From assembly GCF_022898935.1 (NCBI RefSeq), contig NZ_JALIRP010000001.1, positions 1 through 64,000 on the forward strand: a DNA stretch of 64,000 nucleotides, read 5' to 3'. Every line of letters begins with the position of its first letter. Position 1 is the first letter of the stretch. This DNA comes from Paenibacillus mangrovi. Lineage in GTDB: Bacteria > Bacillota > Bacilli > Paenibacillales > Paenibacillaceae. Shown in pieces: positions 1 through 7,544 of the stretch. Below the pieces are notes generated by a model. It was not told the origin of the DNA, made no database searches, and saw only the letters and a program-made list of their open reading frames with translations. Position numbers and translations under genes: made by a program.

Positions 1-1
1 T

Positions 2-88
2 TACATCAACGGTAATAGTGAGCAATTAGGTAGTAATAAATTAGCTCAATCCGATCTAATAGACTTAATTAATCAGGTTCAACAGTAA
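2..88 (+). CDS. C-terminal end of an unrecognised protein (cut by window edge)
   Basis: An open frame enters from the left edge and ends at TAA 86-88, giving 28 residues that begin YINGNSEQLG and end LINQVQQ. The frame is uninterrupted, but too little is present to identify a family. The stop is followed by a hairpin of the dispersed repeat family at about 109-190, which could act as its terminator. Coding status rests only on the open frame. Confidence 0.4.
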   Translation, partial: YINGNSEQLGSNKLAQSDLIDLINQVQQ

Positions 89-108
89 AGTTGGTTACCC
101 ACAATTAA

Positions 109-190
109 GCTAACGGGACACGATAGTTGAATCATGATATAGAGGCAGCTGGTCAAACGATCAGCTGCCTTTTCATTGAAGTAAAGGGCA
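109..190. repeat. Dispersed intergenic hairpin repeat, copy 1
   Basis: A CTAACGGGACACGATAGTTG box is followed by the hairpin GGCAGCTGgtcaaacgatCAGCTGCC and TTTT, then by AAAGGGCAGG. The same box-hairpin-box layout recurs near 4163-4262, 6110-6190 and 7985-8070, and single boxes lie near 3632, 6965 and 7537. The T-run after the hairpin suggests terminator activity for the gene on its left. Confidence 0.7.
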
Positions 191-285
191 GGTTAGTTTT
201 AAAAGTAGGTCAGGTACCAACTGAGGATGGAGTTGTAAAATGCTGAGCACAATAAACGAAAAGCCCAGAGGTGATACATCTGAAA

Positions 286-687
286 ATGAAACAAAGCTTA
301 TGCATTTTAGTCTTAATCGGTATAGTGTTAACAAACTCAACTTTAACTTTAGCATCAAATACAGGGGTTAGAGAAAAACAGCTTGAGGAAGCCTTATTAC
401 AACAGCTGCACGCTTCTATAGTGTCAGCACTCAAGAGTATTTACAAAACAGAATATGTTATGATTGGATGCAAACAAATTTCTTCCATCAATACACTTGT
501 CACACTTAAAAATAAGGATAAAGAAAGCATACGTGCAGATGCAACGCACGGAGGAACATACTTTGAACTAACCATAAGCTTATGTAATGTGGGACCAAAA
601 GGGGACTATGTTGAACTGTACTTCAAGAATGATACTGCAGGTGCTAGTTACTATTTGGTCGACTATAAAATCACACCTAAAGATTAA
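286..687 (+). CDS. Small secreted protein, DUF3888-like
   Basis: The product is about 133 residues. It begins with a signal peptide: MKQ, a hydrophobic stretch (CILVLIGIVLTNSTLTLA), then a polar mature part starting near SNTGVREKQ. The opening of the mature part (REKQLEEALLQQLHASIVSALKSIY) resembles DUF3888 proteins of Bacillales, exported proteins of unknown function. ATG 286 is chosen because AGAGGTGAT lies about 11 bases upstream; a GTG at 271 is possible but falls inside that ribosome-binding site. The gene stands alone, followed by the palindrome at 728-781. The family assignment is by recollection of its sequence pattern and is moderate. Confidence 0.65.
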   Translation: MKQSLCILVLIGIVLTNSTLTLASNTGVREKQLEEALLQQLHASIVSALKSIYKTEYVMIGCKQISSINTLVTLKNKDKESIRADATHGGTYFELTISLCNVGPKGDYVELYFKNDTAGASYYLVDYKITPKD

Positions 688-727
688 GATCAACTTAACC
701 GAAGCAGAAAAGACCACACAGGAATAA

Positions 728-781
728 CTGAACTGCACCCCAATAGTTAGACACCATCTAACTATTGGAGGTGCAGTTCAG
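728..781. repeat. Perfect 54-bp palindrome resembling two joined IS ends
   Basis: CTGAACTGCACCCCAATAG and its continuation fold back on the matching right arm ending GGTGCAGTTCAG, giving a stem of about 24 bp with one mismatch and a tiny loop. The arm sequence resembles terminal inverted repeats of IS3-family elements (TGAACTGCACCCC...). Two inverted ends with nothing between them could be a minimal non-autonomous relic or a recruited transcription terminator. No transposase lies nearby. Confidence 0.6.
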
Positions 782-866
782 AGTGGTTTGTTTCTTTGGG
801 GAAGACTTCTCTTTTATTGCACATCGAACTCGTTAGTTGAATTATGAACATATTCTAAGCTGGAAT

Positions 867-1472
867 TTATTCCAACCTGAAGACTATTTTAGTTCCTGTC
901 TCATTCTTCTTGAATGGTTTGCTATATTCCTTGAACGTTAATATTATTCCTGAAGGATTGTCAGGTAACGGTGGGAATATTACGTAGTTGTAAGATGCAT
1001 GTCCAGATGTACTCCCACCATTAGTCATTCGACAATCATATTGTTCTCCAATGTGCAATTCAAAGTGGCTGTGTTTGTGAGGGGATTTTGACGTTACATC
1101 CGTAGTTACGTCCCAATCAATACTGAAAGTTACTACACTAGCATTACTGTATTGTCTTATCGAGTTTAGAGTGTAAAAAACCTCGTCATTTTCAAATGAT
1201 TTCAACACTGCAATATGTTTCCTAAACCCTGATGGTTCAACCGTTGGTTTGAAATGTTCTTCACTTATAAAAGTTCCAAAAACGGCTTTCAGAAAATCCT
1301 CGTAGAGTTCAAATGTCTTTGCCCATTTAGAGATATACTCTAATGGTGGAAAACCAGGATTATTTTCTGAAAGTTCCTTGCGGTGTTTCAACAACGCACA
1401 AATCTGCTCATCAATTGTAATAATTCGTTCATCATAATACTCAGTTGGACGTTCAAATGGCATCCGTTTCAC
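867..1472 (-). CDS. Hypothetical cytoplasmic protein with N-terminal helical segment
   Basis: The product is about 201 residues. The first 35 (MPFERPTEYYDERIITIDEQICALLKHRKEL in two overlapping parts) form a charged helix like the short chorismate-mutase-like helical starts seen in several Bacillales hypothetical proteins, ending in an NNPGFPP turn. The rest is mixed alpha/beta with no catalytic motif I recognise. GTG 1472 is chosen because AGGAGGG sits 6 bases upstream; the longer reading from ATG 1487 would place that ribosome-binding site inside the gene. It has no signal peptide or membrane segment and stands alone on the minus strand. Function unknown. Confidence 0.6.
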   Translation of the reverse strand: MKRMPFERPTEYYDERIITIDEQICALLKHRKELSENNPGFPPLEYISKWAKTFELYEDFLKAVFGTFISEEHFKPTVEPSGFRKHIAVLKSFENDEVFYTLNSIRQYSNASVVTFSIDWDVTTDVTSKSPHKHSHFELHIGEQYDCRMTNGGSTSGHASYNYVIFPPLPDNPSGIILTFKEYSKPFKKNETGTKIVFRLE

Positions 1473-1539
1473 TCTATCCCTCCTCATAAACGAATTATAC
1501 AGTAATTACAATAAATTGAAAAATTCATTTCTTTACCCC

Positions 1540-1660
1540 AATTTGCATTTGTCGTAACGCTTCAAAAAATTTGCTCATAGTCGGGCGACGGATGTGCATC
1601 CCTGTTCCCAACCCTGTGAATGGGCAAGAGCGATGTAAACTACCCCACACCTTACCTCAA
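1540..1660. repeat. Left arm of a long diverged inverted repeat
   Basis: The reverse complement of this stretch, with blocks GTTTACATCGCTC, GATGCACATCCGTCGCCCGA and GAAGCGTTACGACAA, matches 3186-3275 on the plus strand (TTACATCGCTCATG, ATGCACATCCATCGCCCGA, GAAGCGATACGACAA) with scattered differences. The two arms flank about 1.5 kb containing the recombinase relic and a secreted-protein gene. Confidence 0.6.
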
Positions 1661-2115
1661 CCGACCGACTGCCTAGAATCCATTCTGACGCCCCCTAGCC
1701 TTGCATCAGACCTTATAGAATAATTTACACGGTGAACCGTACCATAAGTAAGCACAAACTCATCGTTAAGGGAAGCGTCAAAGAACAATACAATGTCCTT
1801 GACGCTTCTTTTTGCTGAATGGTTGCCAGTATTCACAGTTATTTTACTGATGATCGAATGTAGTAAGTCTTTCTGTTTCTCTGGTTCAATCTTCGTTATG
1901 ATCTTAGAGAAGCCATTCAGAACATAATATACTCGCTCGAAAGACACCTCTTTTATTGTCGGTATGTTTAGTTCTTGCTCAATCTCTGATCTACGAGTGA
2001 GTAACTGTTTTTTTTCTGCTTCTAGCGACGAAATTCTTTCCATCATTGATGCAGGAGGGGATTCAGACTTCTCAATCATTGAAATGAACTTAGCAATGTT
2101 TATTTGTTTCTCCAC
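1657..2115 (-). pseudogene. 3' remnant of a large serine recombinase
   Basis: The 152 codons encode only the C-terminal region of a phage- or ICE-type large serine integrase: a coiled-coil (MERISSLEAEKKQLLTRRSE), then EPEKQKDLLHSIISKITV and the hallmark ending FVLTYGTVHR. The N-terminal resolvase domain with the catalytic serine, the recombinase domain and the zinc ribbon are all missing. The open frame runs past the usual end into the repeat at 1668-1708, and the 5' end of the remnant begins just inside a second copy of that repeat (2137-2177). This arrangement suggests repeated integration or excision events. It is non-functional as a recombinase. Confidence 0.8.
1668..1708 (+). repeat. Putative attachment-type direct repeat, copy 1
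   Basis: CTGCCTAGAATCCATTCTGA followed by CGCCCCCTAGCCTTGCA. The block recurs in the same orientation at about 2137 and, more diverged, at about 3076. Copies 1 and 2 bracket the recombinase remnant, so they may be old att sites of that recombinase (inference). Confidence 0.5.
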
Positions 2116-2136
2116 AATATCTTAACACCCCCTCAA

Positions 2137-2177
2137 ACTGCCTAGAATCCAATTTGACGCATCCTAGCCTTACAAAT
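2137..2177 (+). repeat. Putative attachment-type direct repeat, copy 2
   Basis: CTGCCTAGAATCCAATTTGA followed by CGCATCCTAGCCTTACA, differing from copy 1 at only a few positions. It lies directly upstream of the first codon of the minus-strand recombinase remnant. Confidence 0.5.
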
Positions 2178-2255
2178 GTTAGTGGTTATGAATCTGTCAA
2201 TGAAGAAGGAGCCATTGTCGAAAAACAATGGCTCCTTCTTTATGAAGTGAAATTA

Positions 2256-2735
2256 CTATTTTGATGAACTTGATGGAACATCAGTATCAGTCGCGGTTTC
2301 ATCATTTAAGGTTTTATTTAAGAGCAACGAATTGGGATAATTTTTAGAAAATTCTGCTTCATCTACTTTTAAAAAAAACTCGCCTTCAAAAATTAGTTGA
2401 TTCGTATTAGGCCCGATTTCATCTATTTTTCTTGCTATCTCCGATTCCTTAAATATACTTTGTTCATCTGCTCGCACGAACATGCCATGAGGTGTATAGA
2501 ATTGACTATAATACCCTTTTGCGATTTTTGATTCTACGGATTCTACGTTTTTTACTGATTCTTCGGATTTTACGGATTTTACGTTATTTGTTGAAAAATT
2601 AGTGTTAACAGGATTTTTAACTGTCTTATTTACGGTTTCCATTTCTGGATAGGAGTCTTCTTTTGAATTGGATATTAATGCCACTCCTGAAATAATAGTC
2701 ACTGCAAAGGCTATTAAGTATATTTTTTTAAACAT
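2256..2735 (-). CDS. Small exported or membrane-anchored hypothetical protein with low-complexity linker
   Basis: The product is 159 residues. It opens with an uncleaved or cleavable signal segment (MFKKIYLIAFAVTIISGVALI). A linker of repeated VKSVKSEESVKNVESVESK units follows, matching an imperfect tandem repeat in the DNA (variants of GATTCTACG/GATTTTACG near 2530-2585). The compact C-terminal domain (YYSQFYTPHGMFVRADEQ to FLKVDEAEFSK) is unrecognised. GGAAGGGTGGGGA lies just upstream of the ATG. The C-terminus is serine-rich. Function unknown. Confidence 0.6.
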   Translation of the reverse strand: MFKKIYLIAFAVTIISGVALISNSKEDSYPEMETVNKTVKNPVNTNFSTNNVKSVKSEESVKNVESVESKIAKGYYSQFYTPHGMFVRADEQSIFKESEIARKIDEIGPNTNQLIFEGEFFLKVDEAEFSKNYPNSLLLNKTLNDETATDTDVPSSSSK

Positions 2736-3322
2736 ATTATCCCCACCCTTCCTATACCAAGAATTATTTCCTACTTTAAAACATTATATTCACTAAAATG
2801 TTGAACGAATCGATAAGGTCCGTAAAGGAAAAAATCCCACTATAAAATGTATTATTTTCCTATTTTATCATACTACCTTTTAAAGTGCATGTGAACATCA
2901 GTTTATAATATTAATTTCCTTACGTATTAAATCTCCAATTCTCCTCTATGTAATATTATGTTCCAATAGCCCTTTAATATGTAGTCTTCATGAACACGGA
3001 TTAATTAACTTACGAAGAGTAGCCGAAGTATGGTGAACAGTAATGATGGTTTTATTCCCAAAAAACCGTCACCAGACCGCCCAGAATCCGTTCTAACGGC
3101 TTGTTGCCTTGTACTCCATTACCCGATACATTCCCGCTCCCACCGCCTTGCAATGTCAAAAACTATACCTTTTGAATAGTGGGGGGGTTACATCGCTCAT
3201 GCAATTCATGGGGGCAGGAAGAGGGTATGCACATCCATCGCCCGACGCTGAGCAAAATTTGAAGCGATACGACAACTGCAAAGTCATGGTACGATATGGG
3301 TGTTAATGGGCAGATTTGCTAG
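2736..3322. other. Non-coding stretch containing only repeats
   Basis: I see no credible gene here. It carries a diverged third copy of the attachment-type repeat at 3076-3112 (CCGCCCAGAATCCGTTCTAA, then GCCTTGTA) and the right arm of the long inverted repeat at 3186-3275. The small open frame at 3109-3306 lies entirely inside these repeats and has no ribosome-binding site. A run of eight Gs at about 3180 is unusual for this A+T-rich area. Confidence 0.6.
3186..3275. repeat. Right arm of the long diverged inverted repeat
   Basis: This is the partner of 1540-1660, read on the opposite strand. The matching blocks are TTACATCGCTC, GCACATCC and TCGCCCGAC, and GAAGCGATACGACAA. Confidence 0.6.
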
Positions 3323-3448
3323 GGATTTGTCATTAAGCAATTGATTGAGGAATCTGATGATGAAATTATGCATTTTAGTAACGGCGATTTTGCAAAAAAA
3401 GCAAAGATGCTTCCTGTAACCTTTATTATCAAGGCACGAAAACTGTAG
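3323..3448 (+). pseudogene. Unrecognised protein tail
   Basis: After a stop at 3320-3322 an open frame of 41 codons (GFVIKQLIEESDDEIMHF ... FIIKARKL) ends at TAG 3446-3448. It has the composition of a real protein but no start codon with a ribosome-binding site, so it looks like the 3' end of a lost gene. The terminator hairpin at 3481-3518 follows closely, as expected for a genuine gene end. The family is unknown. Confidence 0.4.
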
Positions 3449-3480
3449 AATACGATATTGAAAAAAGAGAAGTTCTATCA

Positions 3481-3518
3481 AAGAGAAGCCACTCCATTTT
3501 CCGAGTGGCTTCTTCTCT
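3481..3518. terminator. Bidirectional hairpin terminator
   Basis: AAGAGAAGCCACTC pairs with GAGTGGCTTCTTCTCT around an 8-base loop. It serves both the plus-strand tail on its left and the minus-strand recombinase remnant on its right. A related hairpin (GCCACTCC...GGAGTGGC) sits beside the other recombinase remnant at about 7648-7672. Confidence 0.65.
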
Positions 3519-3640
3519 ATATGTTGATGTATATATTATGGTCAAACTGTACTTTGTGCTTAGATACTTTACGGTGAACCGTATCATAGGTAGAAGTACG
3601 GATCATAGGTAGAAGTACGGATCATTAAGCCAACGGGAAC
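3517..3640 (-). pseudogene. Second serine-recombinase 3' remnant
   Basis: Read on the minus strand, the last codons give TYDTVHRKVSKHKVQFDHNI and then YINI stop (3517-3519), the C-terminal signature of a large serine recombinase. Upstream in the same reading the sequence dissolves into a perfect 19-bp tandem duplication (3583-3601 and 3602-3620). A closely similar ending is found in the opposite orientation at 7545-7642. Only about 25 residues of the family remain. Confidence 0.65.
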
Positions 3641-3704
3641 CGATAGCTTAATAAAATTAATCAGAAAAGGGAAGGATAACCAGAATGAAATTGTGGAGGA
3701 TAAA

Positions 3705-4163
3705 ATGAAGAAAATAATTCCTTTTTTAATTATTCTGGCAATTATCTTTGTATCTCCTGCGGACGCAAAAGGTAATGTAGAACCTGTCATGCCATGCAGT
3801 TTAGTCTTGGAACCAGTAAATAATAGTGAACTAAATGAAAAAGGTGTAGCTCTGGTATATAAAGTGAAGCTAACATCGAGTTTTCCACGTACCAGTATAA
3901 GCATTCACGCTATTCATCTTCCAAGACCCTCTAATTATGGAGATTATGATGGTTATGAGGGTTATTCATTTATAGAAAACGAGATTAGCTGGAGATTCAA
4001 ACTATATCCTACAACCGAAGAAGATGGTCCAACTTGGGCAGGTAGGATTGACGATATTACTGCGAATTTAGAGAATAGCAAAATAGAAGTTCGTCTTTCA
4101 AACTCAAAGTCAGGAAAATTGGGTCCTGTTGTTATAAGCAATAGTATCAATTTGTGTCATTGA
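3705..4163 (+). CDS. Small secreted hypothetical protein
   Basis: The product is 152 residues. The signal peptide (MKKIIPFLIILAIIFVSPADA) is likely cleaved after ADA. The mature part has repeated tyrosine/glycine/aspartate (NYGDYDGYEGY) and a beta-rich pattern (ALVYKVKLTSS, ISWRFKLYP, IEVRLSNSKSG). No known domain is recognised. ATG 3705 has GGAGGA 5 bases upstream; an in-frame GTG at 3693 overlaps that site and is less likely. The stop overlaps the next copy of the hairpin repeat, which may terminate transcription. Confidence 0.65.
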   Translation: MKKIIPFLIILAIIFVSPADAKGNVEPVMPCSLVLEPVNNSELNEKGVALVYKVKLTSSFPRTSISIHAIHLPRPSNYGDYDGYEGYSFIENEISWRFKLYPTTEEDGPTWAGRIDDITANLENSKIEVRLSNSKSGKLGPVVISNSINLCH

Positions 4164-4262
4164 GCTAACGGGACACGATAGTTTAATAAAATAACTCTAA
4201 AACGAGGCTGCCGGCATGGATCGGCAGCCTCGTTGCGCTAACGGGCAGGATAGTTTAAACAA
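4163..4262. repeat. Dispersed intergenic hairpin repeat, copy 2
   Basis: CTAACGGGACACGATAGTTT is followed by AATAAAATAACT, the hairpin GAGGCTGCCG/CGGCAGCCTC and GCGCTAACGGGCAGGATAG. The copy at 7985-8070 has GCGGCTGCCG/CGGCAGCCGC in the same place, a compensated change in the stem. Confidence 0.75.
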
Positions 4263-4340
4263 GGAAATTTTAGTAAATCGGAGGTGATCACGTAACAAAA
4301 TCTAGTTATAGAACGTTAAACATTTAGAAAAGAATATCTT

Positions 4341-4615
4341 TTGAAGGGATTCACAGTTTCAGGATCTCAAATGCAGGTAAAACGAATTACTTCAATCGCT
4401 CAAAAAGAAAATTATGAAGACCTGACAACGGGAAGTTATCTATACAATGCACAATGGAGCAATGTTCAAGTAGGAACAACCTCCGGAAGTGAAGTACTTA
4501 TGAGTGTGCTTCGACAGTTGATAGTAGTTGCGAATATAAAACATCAAATATCCTAGTTGATTGGGTATCTTGGGCGCAAGAAACTGTTAAGGTAAAGACG
4601 GGTACGTTACCGTAA
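4341..4615 (+). pseudogene. Frameshifted fragment of a secreted protein
   Basis: The first frame reads MQVKRITSIAQKENYEDLTT then GSYLYNAQWSNVQVGTTSGS up to about 4490. The sense then continues in a second frame as TYECASTVDSSCEYKTSNIL and VDWVSWAQETVKVKTGTLP to TAA 4613-4615. One indel near 4490-4500 restores a continuous product. The upstream start is weak (TTG, no clear ribosome-binding site), so the 5' end may also be lost. The family is not recognised. A terminator hairpin follows at 4624-4664. Confidence 0.55.
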
Positions 4616-4623
4616 GTTCCAAG

Positions 4624-4664
4624 AAAAATGTTGCACCTAGGTATCTTCAGGGTGAACATTTTTC
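4624..4664 (+). terminator. Rho-independent terminator
   Basis: AAAATGTTgCACC pairs with GGGTGaACATTTT across a 12-base loop and runs into T residues. It directly follows the frameshifted secreted-protein relic. Confidence 0.6.
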
Positions 4665-4726
4665 CTCAAAAACCGTTTAAAGGATAGCCCGAAATTGAGG
4701 GTTGAATTTTAAGGGAGGAGTAAATT

Positions 4727-5557
4727 ATGAAAAAAATATTGTGCTCTTTGCTCGTTATAAGCTCAGTTCTTTTGTCGGTAACATCTGCTACAGCTGGATC
4801 TTTAAATGAAGATCATATTAAACTCAAAGTTAACGGAGCGTATCTTATTTATTCGAAGGGTGAAATGCCTTTTGTAGATAAGAACAGTAGAATATTGCTC
4901 CCTTTACGCGTGATCGCCGATTTAATAAACGGAAAAATTACATGGGATTCAAAAGCGAAGTCTGTTCAAATTGAAGCGAAAGATTTCGAGCTTACAGCAG
5001 TTCTCAACGAAAAGGGAGCGACTATAAACGGAAAGAAGATCGCTTCAGACACCTCGCTAACACTTAAAAATGGGACGACATTAGTACCCGCAAAATGGAT
5101 TGCCGATGGGCTCGGTGTTTCCCTCAAATGGGATGCAAAAAACAAGATTATATCCTTGGATGACAACCGTTTTTTCCAAGCAGGCCCATTAGAGAGAATG
5201 AACAATGAATGGAACAAAGAGTCATCCATTGACCCGCAAATCGCTCCTCAGTCAATTGGCTATCAAACGGTTGAGGGAGTAGAACAGCTGAAGATTACAA
5301 TGAAGAACCTTTCCACCAGCACATATACTTCCCAGCAAATTCAAGATCATCTCTTGGTTTACATTGATCCAAATCATTTTATCGAAGAGGGTATTAATGG
5401 AATGACGAATAGCGACCGCTCAGGCCTAAGATTAATTGATGAAATTAAACCTAATAAAACTTACACCTACACGCTTCCTGTGGGGAGACTGGATCAGAAA
5501 CAACTGAAAACGGATGTTCCTCAATACGCTTTTGTTCGTTATTTTATTTATAAGTAA
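4727..5557 (+). CDS. Secreted copper amine oxidase N-terminal-like (stalk) domain protein
   Basis: The product is 276 residues. The signal peptide is MKKILCSLLVISSVLLSVTSATAG. Residues about 28-145 form the Paenibacillaceae stalk fold: two repeats of the type LPLRVIADLINGKITWDSKA ... VQIE and LVPAKWIADGLGVSLKWDAK ... ISLD. Such domains occur on many cell-surface proteins of Paenibacillus and related genera and act as extracellular structural modules; oxidase activity is not implied. The C-terminal half (LERMNNEWNKES to FVRYFIYK) is unrecognised. GGGAGGAG precedes the ATG. This is one of the few apparently intact genes in this degraded region. Confidence 0.8.
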   Translation: MKKILCSLLVISSVLLSVTSATAGSLNEDHIKLKVNGAYLIYSKGEMPFVDKNSRILLPLRVIADLINGKITWDSKAKSVQIEAKDFELTAVLNEKGATINGKKIASDTSLTLKNGTTLVPAKWIADGLGVSLKWDAKNKIISLDDNRFFQAGPLERMNNEWNKESSIDPQIAPQSIGYQTVEGVEQLKITMKNLSTSTYTSQQIQDHLLVYIDPNHFIEEGINGMTNSDRSGLRLIDEIKPNKTYTYTLPVGRLDQKQLKTDVPQYAFVRYFIYK

Positions 5558-5780
5558 CGTTAAAACTCATTATAGGAAACTCCTTTAAGGAGGATCGCCT
5601 TAGGGTAAATGCTTGTCGAACGTAAATCTGATGGTCCCGATATGATTTTGCGAGAATCTAAAATGCCTTTTCAGGATTCAGGTTCTAGTGGTGTAACAGT
5701 CGTGGAGGTTCGAGTCCTCTCGTCCGCACGCGACACAAACCCAAGAGACCTTGATATTCAAGGCTTATTGGGCTTGTGTC
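5558..5780. other. Intergenic stretch with tRNA 3'-end-like sequence
   Basis: No gene is supported. Positions 5710-5728 contain GGAGGTTCGAGTCCTCT followed by CGTCCGCA, which has the look of a tRNA T-arm and acceptor 3' end, but no matching 5' half exists upstream. The stretch ends in the strong stem-loop at 5726-5786. Confidence 0.4.
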
Positions 5781-5786
5781 GCGTGC
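5726..5786. repeat. Strong stem-loop upstream of intron scrap
   Basis: GCACGCGACACAAACCC pairs with GGGCTTGTGTCGCGTGC around a loop of about 25 bases that itself contains CCTTGATATTCAAGG. Group IIC introns are known to insert just downstream of terminator-like stems, which fits the intron-like sequence beginning at its right foot. Confidence 0.7.
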
Positions 5787-5902
5787 CCAGATAAGCACGC
5801 ATCTTCTAGCCGGTGAAAGTCCAGTCGCGAGAGGGCCAAGCTACGATGCGTACTCACGCTATGGGGGGCTCAACGCGAATCAAGTATTCATGCAAGGGTA
5901 AC
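5781..5902 (+). ncRNA. Group II intron 5'-end remnant
   Basis: The sequence starts GTGCCCAGATAAGCACGC, continues CCGGTGAAAGTCC and GAGAGGGCCAAGC, and fits the conserved 5' end of bacterial group II introns (GUGCGCCCAGAU... and the GGUGAAAGUCC segment of domain I). No intron-encoded reverse transcriptase and no domain V/VI (GAGCCGUAUGCG-type) follow, so this is a truncated scrap. It could instead be another structured RNA that shares these motifs. Confidence 0.45.
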
Positions 5903-5942
5903 GGCTAACGCTGATTCCGCTATCGATTCATCAGCGTTAGCC
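5903..5942. terminator. Hairpin followed by T-run
   Basis: GGCTAACGCTGAT pairs exactly with ATCAGCGTTAGCC around a 14-base loop, followed by TTTT. It has the form of an intrinsic terminator at the end of the intron-like scrap. Confidence 0.6.
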
Positions 5943-6109
5943 TTTTCTGAATCGAGTAGGAGGAATTGCCGGCATTAAGATTACTGTTATAATTTTTTCT
6001 ACATCGGTTAAAGAGTCTATATTCTGGATGGCTTCAAAGAAAAGCAAATAATGAGATAAGATTGTTTCGCTTAACTAGCATGGTAACACAACTTCACGAC
6101 GAATTTCAC

Positions 6110-6190
6110 ATGAAGGGAACATTAGTCTAACAGAGACAAGGAGGCAGCTGGTCAGAAACGATCAGTTGCCTTTGTTCAACTAACGGGCAG
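6110..6190. repeat. Dispersed intergenic hairpin repeat, copy 3
   Basis: GAGGCAGCTGGTCAGAAACG then ATCAGTTGCCTTTG forms the repeat hairpin, followed by AACTAACGGGCAG. It matches copy 1 closely (GAGGCAGCTGGTCAAACGAT) with a G-T pair in the stem. Confidence 0.65.
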
Positions 6191-6310
6191 TTTTATGGAA
6201 AGCATTCTTGGGAAGGTGGAGAGCTTTTTGATAATTATATATAAAAAGGATTTAGACATGAAAGTAGAAGGTAATGCGTACTAAATTTCATAAAGAGGAG
6301 CATGGCATAT

Positions 6311-6877
6311 ATGTCAAATGAAAAAGAAAAAATGGTCGAACTAGATGTTGAAAAAATCAATATTGTTGACAAAGAAGGAAATTTGAGAATGTCTTTATTC
6401 AACAGCGATCGTATCCCGGATCCTATAATAGATGGTAAAACGGTAAAAAGATCGGGTATTATACCAGCATCCGGAATGTTATTTTATAACAATGACGGTG
6501 ACGAGTGCGGCGGGTTAACATTTGGCAGTAGAACATATACATCTGAAGATTTTGATGGGAAATATGCGGGGAAAACAGAGTCTTTTGCCACATTTACTTT
6601 CGATGCCTATAAGGGCGATCAAGTAACACAGATGTATTTCCACGAAAATATGGTTGAAGAACGTATGTATGGCTACACTCTTTATGATCGTCCAAGTGGA
6701 GTGGAAAGAGCTCGGATGGATCGGTCTCAAGACGGTTCTGTAGGAGTTAAATTATCTGATAGCAAAGGACAAGAACGTATTCGCATAGTTATAGATGCCA
6801 ACGATGTTCCAATACTAGAATTTCTCAATGAAACGGGAGAAGTGGTTTACAGTCTTCCGCCTAAACAACAAGATTAA
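6311..6877 (+). CDS. Hypothetical beta-rich cytoplasmic protein
   Basis: The product is 188 residues with no signal peptide. It shows repeated short strands with the pattern EKINIVDKEGNLRMSLFNSD, GMLFYNNDGDECGGLTFGS, VKLSDSKGQERIRIVIDAND and PILEFLNETGEVVYSLP, like a beta-sheet repeat protein. Proteins of this general type are annotated as hypothetical in Bacillales. ATG 6311 is preferred: AAGAGGAG lies 7-9 bases upstream, whereas an in-frame ATG at 6302 is only about 1 base from that site. It stands alone between two repeats. Function unknown. Confidence 0.65.
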   Translation: MSNEKEKMVELDVEKINIVDKEGNLRMSLFNSDRIPDPIIDGKTVKRSGIIPASGMLFYNNDGDECGGLTFGSRTYTSEDFDGKYAGKTESFATFTFDAYKGDQVTQMYFHENMVEERMYGYTLYDRPSGVERARMDRSQDGSVGVKLSDSKGQERIRIVIDANDVPILEFLNETGEVVYSLPPKQQD

Positions 6878-7034
6878 ATCTACTCACCCTAGTGGGGTTA
6901 GGTTACTTTTATTAAGGTCTAAATGTTGGGGCAGTTAAAAATTTGATAGTTCTTACTTGTTGAAGTAACGGGCAGATTACTTAAAGACACTTGATGATAA
7001 AATAGGAAATAAATCAGCAAATTGAGGTTGAAAG

Positions 7035-7201
7035 ATGATTAATTCTGCTGAAGAATTTGTTAGGCTAAGAATTAATGAGAAACTAGGTGAGTACCTGAAA
7101 GCGGCATGGGATGAACCTCTTGAGGTTTGGTTAGAAGAATTAAAAAGTACCCTGATATGCGTGAATGGGTAGCACAGAACCAAACTAATTCCTGGATGTA
7201 A
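7035..7201 (+). pseudogene. Truncated, frameshifted HEAT-like repeat protein
   Basis: The first frame gives MINSAEEFVRLRINEKLGEY and LKAAWDEPLEVWLEELK. After an A-run near 7140-7146 the sense continues one base over as KYPDMREWVAQNQTNSWM stop (7199-7201). The pattern (PLEVWLE..KYPDMREWVAQN) is typical of Bacillales proteins that continue with several HEAT-like repeats. Those repeats are absent, so the gene is both frameshifted and cut short. GAGGTTG precedes the ATG. Confidence 0.6.
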
Positions 7202-7247
7202 CGTTTTATATAAGTATTAGTTCGCAAGAGAAAGGGGGGACCGATTT

Positions 7248-7436
7248 ATGAATGGAGGTCATACCGTGGTTGGAATTGATGGACTTATTCAGTTTATAGT
7301 TTTTCTTGTTGTTAATTACTATATAATATATCTTATCGTTAGTCATAGTGTGAAAAAAGGCTTGCAAAAGGAAATAAATGATCTAAAGAGTGAACTTAAT
7401 GAATTGATGGAACATTTGGAGAAAAACAAACAATAA
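7248..7436 (+). CDS. Small single-pass membrane protein with coiled coil
   Basis: The product is 62 residues. A transmembrane helix spans about residues 11-31 (LIQFIVFLVVNYYIIYLIVSH), followed by a basic-acidic coiled coil (KKGLQKEINDLKSELNELME). The organisation matches small membrane-anchored coiled-coil proteins of unknown role. AAAGGGGGG lies about 12 bases upstream of the ATG. A palindromic terminator follows at 7476-7495. Confidence 0.6.
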   Translation: MNGGHTVVGIDGLIQFIVFLVVNYYIIYLIVSHSVKKGLQKEINDLKSELNELMEHLEKNKQ

Positions 7437-7475
7437 AGGATCGCGTAACAAAATTGGAGTAGAGTATACGTAAAA

Positions 7476-7495
7476 GGGCGACATTAATGTCGCCC
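7476..7495. terminator. Perfect 20-bp palindrome, terminator-like
   Basis: GGGCGACATTAATGTCGCCC is a perfect palindrome about 40 bases after the small membrane-protein gene. It lacks a long T-run, so terminator function is probable rather than certain. Confidence 0.5.
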
Positions 7496-7544
7496 ATATT
7501 AGCATATTGGATTCTTGATGGATGCCTTTTCTTAACTAACGGGC

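Noticed and set aside
1657..2115. Functional small recombinase gene
   Set aside because: Only the C-terminal coiled-coil part of a large serine recombinase is present; catalytic serine and DNA-binding domains are missing.
5700..5730. tRNA gene 3' end (GGAGGTTCGAGTCCTCT then CGTCCGCA)
   Set aside because: The T-arm and acceptor 3' strand look right, but no matching acceptor 5' strand, D-arm or anticodon arm is present upstream, so it cannot be a tRNA gene.
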